NCBI GenBank assembly: GCA_012036375.1
Contig: JAAUOI010000198.1
Coordinates: forward strand, 1-6,063
Source: Allobrachymonas sp.
GTDB taxonomy: Bacteria; Pseudomonadota; Gammaproteobacteria; Burkholderiales; Burkholderiaceae_C
DNA length: 6,063 nt
Direction of reading: 5' to 3'
Every line of letters starts with the position of its first letter. Position 1 is the stretch's first letter. This document shows positions 1 through 5,023 of this stretch, in pieces. The notes under the pieces are model-generated. The model made no database searches. It was not told the origin of the DNA and saw nothing but the letters and a program-made list of their open reading frames with translations. The translations under genes were made by a program, and so were the position numbers.

Positions 1-365
1 AGGGGCTCACTTACCTCTTCATCAGCCACAATCTCGCGGTGGTGCGGCATGTGAGCGATCAAGTCGGCGTGATGTATCTTGGGCGCTTGGTGGAGTTGGC
101 GGATAAGCAAATGCTCTTTTCCAATCCGCAGCATCCCTACACCCGCATGCTACTGGACGCGATTCCGAAAATGCACGACACCGGCAAGGCGCGCACGCCC
201 GTGCAAGGCGAAGTACCTAATCCACTGAATCCACCCACAGGCTGCGCCTTTCACCCGCGCTGCCCGCATGCGAATGACCGCTGCAAAACAGAGCGCCCGC
301 AGTTGCAAAGGCTCAAAGGCATACAGATCGCTTGCCATGCGGTGGAAGAAGGCCGAATCGCCTAG
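1..365 (+). CDS. Oligopeptide/dipeptide ABC transporter ATP-binding protein (DppF/OppF-like), C-terminal fragment
   Basis: The gene enters from the left edge; its reading frame is phased from base 3 and ends with TAG at 363-365. The product would be a cytoplasmic ATPase that powers peptide (or related small-solute) import together with two permeases and a binding protein, none of which is in the window. The first visible residues read GLTYLFISHN, containing the H-loop histidine (codon 27-29), followed by VRHVSD and VMYLGRLVE, typical of this family just after the Walker B region. The last third carries the oligopeptide-transporter C-terminal signature HPYTRMLL ... GCAFHPRCPHA ... C, with the usual cysteines. 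The Walker A, signature and Walker B segments lie outside the window. A GTG at 39 is internal to the conserved H-loop region and is not the start. Family assignment is firm; the transported substrate cannot be told. Confidence 0.93.
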   Translation, partial: GLTYLFISHNLAVVRHVSDQVGVMYLGRLVELADKQMLFSNPQHPYTRMLLDAIPKMHDTGKARTPVQGEVPNPLNPPTGCAFHPRCPHANDRCKTERPQLQRLKGIQIACHAVEEGRIA

Positions 366-375
366 AGGTCAGTGC

Positions 376-398
376 AAAGGCGTTTTTTAAGCCTTTTT
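376..398 (+). terminator. Possible terminator between convergent ABC ATPase and eda
   Basis: AAAGGC (376-381) pairs with GCCTTT (391-396) around a 9-nt loop, and the T-run continues to 398, 11 nt after the ABC ATPase stop. A flanking AGAGGTC/GGCCTCT pairing (364-370 with 399-405) could lengthen the stem. The stem is short and the loop is U-rich, so it is weak by itself. The position between two convergent genes supports the call. Confidence 0.45.
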
Positions 399-451
399 GG
401 CCTCTAACCGGCATGGAATCTGCGCGGAGTGCTCACTTTTTTATAGCAACT
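394..451 (+). repeat. Diverged intergenic repeat, copy 1 (~58 nt)
   Basis: This stretch aligns without gaps to 4314-4368 over 55 positions, about 35 of which I count as identical. The best-conserved blocks are TTTTTGGC at the start, TGCG..GAGTGCT in the middle and TTTATAGCA near the end. The right half is a decayed inverted repeat (AGTGCT ... ATAGCA). It resembles short interspersed repeats I associate with Comamonadaceae genomes; that family link is from memory and not computed. Its right end overlaps the last codons and stop of eda on the other strand. Confidence 0.55.
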
Positions 452-1088
452 CTTGGCATGCAGATGCCAGCTGAGTGATGCGTGGCCAGTCAGCTGCTTG
501 TAGCGCATCATTTGGCACAAGCCACGAGCCGCCCACGCAGACCACATTGGGCAAGCTCAAAAACTCTTTGGCGTTCTGAACGCTCACGCCCCCCGTGGGG
601 CAGAATTTCACATCAAAAAACGGGCCGCTCCAAGCCTTGAGCATCGCGGGGCCGCCCGCTTGCATGGCGGGGAAAAATTTGAGTTCTTTGAAGCCTGCTT
701 CGCTGGCCATCATGATTTCACTGCCGGTGGCGACACCGGGAAGCAGTGGTAAACCGTGATCTTTACAAGCTTGGCCAACAGCGTTGGTGAAGCCTGGGCT
801 CACAGCGAATCTCGCGCCCGCTCTCGCCGCAGCCTGCGCCTCAGCAGGCGTGCGTACCGTGCCTGCGCCTGCAACGGCTTCGGGCACTTCTTTGGCAATG
901 CGCTCTATGCATTGCAAAGCCACAGGCGTGCGCAGCGTGACTTCCAGCATGCGAATGCCGCCTGCCACGAGCGCCCGCGCCATCGGCACAGCGTGATTCA
1001 CGTCGCTCAGCACAATCACGGGGATCACGGGTGCGTCTTGCATCACATCGAGCGATGTGAGCGTTAAGGGTAAATTCTTTAAAGCCAT
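441..1088 (-). CDS. eda: 2-dehydro-3-deoxy-6-phosphogluconate (KDPG) aldolase
   Basis: This is the second Entner-Doudoroff enzyme; it splits KDPG into pyruvate and glyceraldehyde-3-phosphate in the cytoplasm as a class I (Schiff-base) aldolase. The 215-residue product matches the usual ~213. Visible motifs are LEVTLRT with the catalytic Glu49, GAGTV (74-78), SPGF (97-100), LKFFPA with the Schiff-base Lys137, FCPTGG (162-167) and the phosphate-binding GGSW (186-189). The residue after FFPA is Met where E. coli has Glu. I chose the ATG at 1088 (MALKNL) because AAGGAG at 1096-1101 lies 7 nt upstream of it; the ATG at 1094 is only 1 nt from that site. The reading frame extends open upstream to 1214, but that part lies inside edd and is low-complexity out-of-frame sequence. 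The start overlaps the edd stop by 10 nt, so translation is probably coupled. Confidence 0.95.
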   Translation of the reverse strand: MALKNLPLTLTSLDVMQDAPVIPVIVLSDVNHAVPMARALVAGGIRMLEVTLRTPVALQCIERIAKEVPEAVAGAGTVRTPAEAQAAARAGARFAVSPGFTNAVGQACKDHGLPLLPGVATGSEIMMASEAGFKELKFFPAMQAGGPAMLKAWSGPFFDVKFCPTGGVSVQNAKEFLSLPNVVCVGGSWLVPNDALQAADWPRITQLASACQELL

Positions 1089-2953
1089 GAGCATGCTCCT
1101 TCTTCTGCGGTGGAGGCGTTGCGACGGGCACTGGCAAACAAGTCGCGCCCCATGCCGATGCCGTTGGATTGAGTGAGATCGACAGGCATTTGCGCCAATG
1201 GCCGCGCTGCCCACTCAGCTTCGCTCACCAAGGCTTGCAACGTGCCCGCCACGCCATCCAAGCGCACGATGTCGCCATCGCGTAACTTAGCCAGCGGCCC
1301 GCCTGCCAACGCCTCTGGGCTCACATGAATCGCCGCTGGCACTTTGCCCGATGCGCCGCTCATGCGCCCATCGGTCACAAGCGCCACCTTGAAGCCCTTG
1401 CCTTGCAACACCGCCAGCGGCGGCGTGAGCTTGTGTAGCTCAGGCATGCCATTCGCTCGCGGCCCTTGCCAGCGCACGACGACGATCATGTCCTTTTCCA
1501 TCTCCCCCGCTTTGAAGGCGGCGAGCATGGCTTCTTGGCTGTCAAACACTCTTGCTGGCGCTTGCGTGATGTGCCGGTCTTGCGGCACAGCCGACACCTT
1601 GATCACGCTGCGCCCCAAGTTACCTTGCAAAAGCTTCAAGCCACCTGTGGCGCTAAAAGGCTCGCTGGCCGGCCGCACGACTGTCGTGTCTTTGCTTGCG
1701 CCAGCATCGCTCCATGTGAGCACATTGTTTGAGGCTGTTGGAATCTTGGTGAACTCCCGCAAACTGTGAGAGACCGTCATCACATCCGCATGCATGAAGC
1801 CCGCGTCAAGTAATTCTCGAATCACAAAGCCCGGCCCGCCTGCGGCTTGAAACTGATTCACATCGGCGCTGCCATTCGGGTACACGCGAGTCAAAAGCGG
1901 CACGCAATCCGAGAGCTTGGAGAAATCATCCCAATCAATCACGATGCCCGCCGAGCGAGCCACGGCGACCCAATGAATCAAATGATTGGTCGAGCCACCC
2001 GTGGCCAGCAGCGCCACCATCGCGTTCACGATGCAACGCTCATCGACGAGTTCACCAATACGTTTAGCTGACTTCACAGCTTGTAGCGCCGTGCGCGCGG
2101 CTTCGCGTGTGAGCAGCTCGCGCAGATTTCCGCCGGTCGCTTCATCAGGATTGACAAAGGCCGTGCCCGGCACATGCAAGCCCATCGCTTCTAAGAGCAT
2201 TTGGTTGCTGTTGGCCGTGCCGTAAAAAGTGCAAGTGCCCATGCCGTGATAGGCCTTGCCTTCTGCGGCTAGTAGCTCGGCGCGGCCAACGAGCCCTTGC
2301 GCTGCTTGCTCACGCACCTTGGCTTTTTCATTGTTTGACAGCCCAGAAGTCATCGGCCCCGCAGGTACGAACACCGTGGGTAAATGCCCAAAATGCAAAG
2401 CGCCAATCAAGAGCCCCGGCACGATCTTGTCACAGACGCCGAGCATGAGCGCGCCATCAAACACATCATGCGAAAGCGCAATCGCTGTGCCTTGGGCAAT
2501 GTTGTCGCGCGAAAACAAAGACAACTCCATGCCCGCCGTGCCCTGCGTCACGCCATCGCACATCGCCGGCACGCCGCCCGCAACTTGCGCTGTTGCGCCA
2601 TGCTTGCGCAACTCGTCTTTGATGATGCTGGGGAAACCCGCCAGCGGCGCATGCGCAGAGAGCATGTCGTTGTAGGCGTTGACGATGGCGATGTTGGGTG
2701 CTTTCTCAGCGACGACTTTGAACTTGTCATTCGCTGGCAATGCCGATGCATTTACATATCGTGGCATAGCCATCGCCTTATCAGGCTCCGGCATAGCCGC
2801 GAGTGCATGCGCCACATTGGCGCAGCCCATGCGATCAGCGCCACGATCCCTGCTTGCAGCAGCTTTGATTTGAGCGAGATAGGCGCTACGCGTGGCTGCA
2901 CTGCGCTCGCGGATTCGATGGGTGACGGCCTCAATCGTTGGGTGGAGTTTCAT
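1079..2953 (-). CDS. edd: Phosphogluconate dehydratase
   Basis: Edd dehydrates 6-phosphogluconate to KDPG, the first committed step of the Entner-Doudoroff pathway, and hands its product to Eda encoded next. The product is 624 residues (E. coli Edd is 603) and is recognisable throughout as IlvD/Edd family. Motifs include NAYNDMLSAHAPL (92-104), MCDGVTQGTAGMELS (131-145), GVCDKIVPGL (172-181), GTCTFYGTANSNQM (239-252), ALLATGGSTNH (315-325), QAAGGPGF, NGMPELHKL and TDGRMSGASGKVP (527-539). Cys174 (CDK) and Cys241 (TCTFYG) correspond to the Fe-S ligands known in E. coli Edd. The frame also has an upstream TTG at 2956, directly before the ATG; I take the ATG at 2953. No strong Shine-Dalgarno is visible (a GGA about 11 nt upstream). 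It is the first gene of an edd-eda operon, with a HexR-like palindrome immediately upstream. Confidence 0.97.
   Translation of the reverse strand: MKLHPTIEAVTHRIRERSAATRSAYLAQIKAAASRDRGADRMGCANVAHALAAMPEPDKAMAMPRYVNASALPANDKFKVVAEKAPNIAIVNAYNDMLSAHAPLAGFPSIIKDELRKHGATAQVAGGVPAMCDGVTQGTAGMELSLFSRDNIAQGTAIALSHDVFDGALMLGVCDKIVPGLLIGALHFGHLPTVFVPAGPMTSGLSNNEKAKVREQAAQGLVGRAELLAAEGKAYHGMGTCTFYGTANSNQMLLEAMGLHVPGTAFVNPDEATGGNLRELLTREAARTALQAVKSAKRIGELVDERCIVNAMVALLATGGSTNHLIHWVAVARSAGIVIDWDDFSKLSDCVPLLTRVYPNGSADVNQFQAAGGPGFVIRELLDAGFMHADVMTVSHSLREFTKIPTASNNVLTWSDAGASKDTTVVRPASEPFSATGGLKLLQGNLGRSVIKVSAVPQDRHITQAPARVFDSQEAMLAAFKAGEMEKDMIVVVRWQGPRANGMPELHKLTPPLAVLQGKGFKVALVTDGRMSGASGKVPAAIHVSPEALAGGPLAKLRDGDIVRLDGVAGTLQALVSEAEWAARPLAQMPVDLTQSNGIGMGRDLFASARRNASTAEEGACSWL
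1096..1101 (-). promoter_or_regulatory. Shine-Dalgarno site deciding the eda start
   Basis: On the minus strand AAGGAG lies inside the last codons of edd. It sits 1 nt before the ATG at 1094 and 7 nt before the ATG at 1088, which favours the second ATG. Confidence 0.7.
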
Positions 2954-2968
2954 CAATCAAAAATCCAA

Positions 2969-2983
2969 TGTAACTTAGTTACT
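2969..2983. promoter_or_regulatory. Putative HexR-type operator upstream of edd
   Basis: GTAACT (2970-2975) and AGTTAC (2977-2982) form a perfect 6-bp inverted repeat with a 1-bp centre. The 15-bp version TGTAACTTAGTTACT matches the HexR consensus as I recall it, TGTAATTAAATTACA, at 10 of 15 positions, including TGTAA and TTAC. HexR is the KDPG-responsive RpiR-family repressor of edd, eda and zwf in many proteobacteria. The site ends 17 nt upstream of the edd ATG and just downstream of a possible -10. The hexR gene is not in the window, so the regulator is inferred. Confidence 0.5.
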
Positions 2984-2985
2984 CA

Positions 2986-2991
2986 ATCATA
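2986..2991 (-). promoter_or_regulatory. Possible -10 element for edd-eda
   Basis: On the minus strand TATGAT matches TATAAT at 5 of 6 positions. It would place the transcription start near 2979, inside the HexR-like palindrome, an arrangement suited to repression. No good -35 is seen at 16-18 bp spacing, so this is tentative. Confidence 0.3.
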
Positions 2992-3037
2992 CGACGATTA
3001 GCGAAATTTAGACGGCGCTTGGTTACATACGAGCAAC

Positions 3038-3063
3038 AAAAAGCCGCTCCGAGGAGCGGCTTT
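3038..3063 (-). terminator. Rho-independent terminator of the OmpA-domain gene
   Basis: On the minus strand AAAGCCGCTC, a CTCG tetraloop and GAGCGGCTTT form a perfect 10-bp GC-rich stem, and the T-run extends to five (3042-3038) followed by GTT. It lies about 20 nt past the stop of the OmpA-domain gene and upstream of the edd promoter region, so it insulates edd from read-through. Confidence 0.85.
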
Positions 3064-3082
3064 GATCGAGCGCCATTCAAAT

Positions 3083-3619
3083 TTAAATCATGAACACTTC
3101 CACTCGCCGTCCTTCAGCGGCGCTGGTTGCGCCCGCTTTGATGTCGTTCGGGCGCACCAAGACGATTTGGCCTTCTGGAACGCCAGAGCTGGTGAGCAAA
3201 TCGCGCACCGCAAAAGCACGTTGCTTGGCGAGTTCTGCATTCTTCGCCGCATCGCCCGAAGGATCGACATAGCCGCTGATACCGACTTTTTTGCCGGTTT
3301 TGGCAGCAGCCAAAATATCGGCCAAAGCCTTCGCGCCGTCTTGCGCAAGCTCGACTTTGCCCGAGGCAAAATAAAACTTCACCACGCCGTTTTCAACTTT
3401 CACACTGGCTGCATCAGCTGCCGCGGGGCTCGATTCAGCAGCAGCAACCGGCGCAGCGCTGGCCAAAGCAGCCACAGCGGGCACCGCAGGCTTCTTTGAA
3501 GCACCAGCGCGTGCCTTGTAAGCCGCAAAACCAATCACAGATGCCACAACAGCACCCACCAGCAAAAAGATCAACCCTAAAGCGAAACGGTTGTCGCGGT
3601 CATCGTCTTGAGAAAACAT
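3083..3619 (-). CDS. Membrane-anchored OmpA-family (peptidoglycan-associating) protein
   Basis: The 178-residue product has a short charged N-terminus (MFSQDDDRDNR), one hydrophobic membrane segment at about 12-34, an Ala/Pro-rich linker (about 36-72) and a C-terminal OmpA-like domain (about 74-178). The domain shows FYFASGKVEL, GYVDPSGD with Asp119, and NAELAKQRAFAV with Arg134. That Asp and Arg correspond to the residues that bind diaminopimelate of peptidoglycan in OmpA-type domains. There is no beta-barrel and no lipobox, so the likely topology is inner-membrane anchored with the domain in the periplasm. The start ATG has AAGGG 6 nt upstream (3626-3630). It is monocistronic: its own terminator follows, and the gene upstream is divergent. 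No specific function is recognised; it may link membrane and cell wall or be part of a larger envelope complex. Confidence 0.88.
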   Translation of the reverse strand: MFSQDDDRDNRFALGLIFLLVGAVVASVIGFAAYKARAGASKKPAVPAVAALASAAPVAAAESSPAAADAASVKVENGVVKFYFASGKVELAQDGAKALADILAAAKTGKKVGISGYVDPSGDAAKNAELAKQRAFAVRDLLTSSGVPEGQIVLVRPNDIKAGATSAAEGRRVEVFMI

Positions 3620-3666
3620 GTGAAGCCCTTAGCGTTTTGAGTAAAGTTCTATTGTAAATTGTTGGG
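3620..3666. promoter_or_regulatory. Divergent promoter region, OmpA-domain gene / ChaC-like gene
   Basis: This 47-bp gap must hold start signals for both divergent genes. For the minus-strand gene, TACAAT (complement of 3651-3656) is a 5/6 match to a -10 box, with only a weak -35-like TTGGGA at 19 bp spacing. For the plus-strand gene the sequence is AT-rich (TTGAGT near 3637, TGTAAATT near 3654) but no clear promoter or Shine-Dalgarno can be defined. Confidence 0.35.
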
Positions 3667-4308
3667 ATGTCCGATTCCCAAGCCACCAGATCAGACCCCG
3701 CCCTTCGCAATGTACTCTCCTGCGCCCAGCTGGCCGCCGTGCGCAAGCAGTGGGAAACCCAAAGCGATGCGCAATGGAGCGACCGCAACGATGCCAATAA
3801 CGGCGATCTATGGGTCTTCGGCTACGCCTCTCTCATCTGGAAGCAAGAATTCACATTCACTGAGCGCCGCGCCGCCCGCGTGCATGGCTGGCATCGCGCC
3901 CTGCAAATGTGGAGCACGATCAACCGAGGTTCGCCCGAATGCCCCGGCCTCGTCTTTGCGCTGCTGCCTGGCGGCAGCTGTCAAGGTGTGGTGTTTCGCA
4001 TACCTAAAAGCCAAGCACTTCAGGCGCTGGATGATCTGTGGTTCAGAGAAATGCCCGGCGATGTGTATGAGCCGCGCTGGCTGAGTTGTGCAACTGATCA
4101 AGGTAGCGTCAAAGCCCTGGCCTTCACTCTGCCGCGCAGTAGCAAGAGCTTCTGCGGCGAGCTCACCCCAGCGCAATACCGCCAGATTTTCAGCCAAGCC
4201 TGCGGCCGCTACGGCACGACGCTGGATTACGCCCAACGCACGTATGACAGCCTGCTTGCTGAGGGCATTCAAGATCATGCCTTAGCGCGGCTTTTGAAGC
4301 ATTTTTAA
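3667..4308 (+). CDS. ChaC-like gamma-glutamylcyclotransferase (glutathione-specific type)
   Basis: The 213-residue product carries the gamma-glutamylcyclotransferase fold signature WVFGYASLIWK at about 49-59 (the usual form is GYGSLIW; here Ala replaces the second Gly). It also has RVHGWHRALQMWS (71-83), RGSPECPGLVFALLPGG (87-103), GVVFRIP and DDLWFRE (122-128). Glu128 of WFRE aligns with the catalytic glutamate of ChaC proteins (LDFRE in human CHAC2). Family members cleave glutathione to 5-oxoproline and Cys-Gly in the cytoplasm; E. coli chaC was first named for a suspected link to cation transport. An N-terminal extension of about 45 residues precedes the fold. The start is the only ATG before the conserved core, but no good Shine-Dalgarno is visible, so the start is moderately sure. 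It is transcribed divergently from the OmpA-domain gene, with no obvious functional link to it. Confidence 0.9.
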   Translation: MSDSQATRSDPALRNVLSCAQLAAVRKQWETQSDAQWSDRNDANNGDLWVFGYASLIWKQEFTFTERRAARVHGWHRALQMWSTINRGSPECPGLVFALLPGGSCQGVVFRIPKSQALQALDDLWFREMPGDVYEPRWLSCATDQGSVKALAFTLPRSSKSFCGELTPAQYRQIFSQACGRYGTTLDYAQRTYDSLLAEGIQDHALARLLKHF

Positions 4309-4313
4309 GGGTG

Positions 4314-4370
4314 TTTTTGGCATACCGCCGGCGTATTCATTGCGTAGAGTGCTATTAAATTTATAGCACT
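4314..4370 (+). repeat. Diverged intergenic repeat, copy 2, with palindromic right end
   Basis: This copy begins 6 nt after the stop of the ChaC-like gene and has the same orientation as copy 1 at 394-451. Its right end is an almost perfect inverted repeat: AGTGCTAT (4348-4355) and ATAGCACT (4363-4370) around the 7-nt loop TAAATTT. The left half contains the 8-bp palindrome CGCCGGCG (4326-4333). As RNA the right-end hairpin is AT-rich with no T-run after it, so it is not a convincing terminator. Confidence 0.6.
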
Positions 4371-4438
4371 TCTATGTCTGAAAATGATGCATACTGGTCT
4401 AAATACGGCCACGCAACATGCCCACAGAAGTCAACAAT

Positions 4439-4466
4439 GGGTTTCTTTCAACTCTTGGAGAAACTC
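4439..4466 (+). promoter_or_regulatory. Leader hairpin overlapping the ribosome-binding site of the cysteine hydrolase
   Basis: GGGTTTCT (4439-4446) can pair with AGAAACTC (4459-4466) as 8 bp with one G-U pair, leaving a 12-nt loop. The Shine-Dalgarno GGAG (4457-4460), 8 nt before the ATG at 4469, has two bases in the stem and two in the loop. A folding effect on translation is possible but not shown. Confidence 0.3.
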
Positions 4467-4468
4467 CT

Positions 4469-5023
4469 ATGAAAACCGCTTTGATCGTCATTGATGTGCA
4501 AGAATCATTTCGCCATCGCCCCTATTTTTCTGATCGCCATGTTTCTGAATACCTCAGACACCAAAACGCTTTGATCGAGGGAATTCAGCGGCGTGGCATC
4601 CCGATCATTCGCGTGTTTCATGTCGAAGGCGAGAAGCTGGCGAGCAACGCTTTCGCGGTGGAATCGGGGCATGTGCGGCCGCTACAAGGTTTGGCCGATT
4701 TTGATGCAGCGCTCACCGTGCATAAATCCCGCCACAGCGCCTTGGTCGGCACGGTGCTGGAGGTGTGGCTCACGCAGCAAGGCATTCAAAAGCTCATCAT
4801 CAGCGGCATCCGCACCGAGCAATGCTGCGAAACCACCACGCGCCATGCCAGCGATCTGGGCTGGCAAGTCGATTACGTGACGGATGCCACACTCACCTTC
4901 GATATGCAGAACGCAGATGGATCAACACTCAGCGCTACAGACATCAAAACCCGCACCGCCACTGTGCTCGAAAAGCGCTTTGCGCGCGTGTGCACAGTGG
5001 CGCAAGCCTTGGAAGCCGCATGA
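4469..5023 (+). CDS. Isochorismatase-fold cysteine hydrolase
   Basis: The 184-residue product belongs to the isochorismatase/nicotinamidase-like superfamily of cytoplasmic cysteine hydrolases, which act on amides, carbamoyl groups or isochorismate. The catalytic triad is visible: Asp9 in LIVIDVQESF, Lys86 in HKSRHSAL and Cys119 in ISGIRTEQCCETTTRHA, with a second Cys at 120. DYVTDAT (135-141) is also typical. I chose the ATG at 4469 because GGAG lies 8 nt upstream and the conserved beta-strand starts right after it. The frame extends open to an ATG at 4418, but those 17 residues look non-homologous and that ATG has no ribosome-binding site. The stop overlaps the start of the GlxA-type regulator (ATGA, 5020-5023), so the two are probably co-transcribed and translationally coupled. 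The substrate cannot be told from sequence; the assignment to superfamily is firm. Confidence 0.92.
   Translation: MKTALIVIDVQESFRHRPYFSDRHVSEYLRHQNALIEGIQRRGIPIIRVFHVEGEKLASNAFAVESGHVRPLQGLADFDAALTVHKSRHSALVGTVLEVWLTQQGIQKLIISGIRTEQCCETTTRHASDLGWQVDYVTDATLTFDMQNADGSTLSATDIKTRTATVLEKRFARVCTVAQALEAA

Noticed and set aside
1089..1214. N-terminal extension of eda
   Set aside because: The open frame upstream of the ATG at 1088 is out-of-frame edd sequence, Arg/His-rich, and unlike any aldolase.
1344..1769. 141-codon plus-strand open frame opposite edd
   Set aside because: It lies fully within edd, with no ribosome-binding site and no recognisable domain.
2384..3001. 205-codon plus-strand open frame opposite the edd N-terminus
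   Set aside because: It is antisense to conserved Edd sequence, rich in Arg/His/Ala as expected from a shadow frame, and resembles no protein family.
3062..3499. 145-codon plus-strand open frame opposite the OmpA-domain gene
   Set aside because: The minus-strand product has a clear membrane helix and OmpA domain; this frame has neither family resemblance nor start signals.
3808..4278. 156-codon minus-strand open frame opposite the ChaC-like gene
   Set aside because: The plus-strand product shows ChaC motifs with the catalytic Glu; the antisense frame is a shadow.
4326..4333. CGCCGGCG as an operator
   Set aside because: An 8-bp GC palindrome is easily found by chance in this composition, and it lies within the repeat copy.
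4346..4373. Terminator for the ChaC-like gene
   Set aside because: The inverted repeat AGTGCTAT/ATAGCACT is AT-rich and has no T-run after it; it fits better as the palindromic end of the dispersed repeat.
4418..4468. 17-residue N-terminal extension of the cysteine hydrolase
   Set aside because: The upstream ATG has no Shine-Dalgarno, and the downstream ATG has GGAG at 8 nt and starts directly before the conserved first strand.
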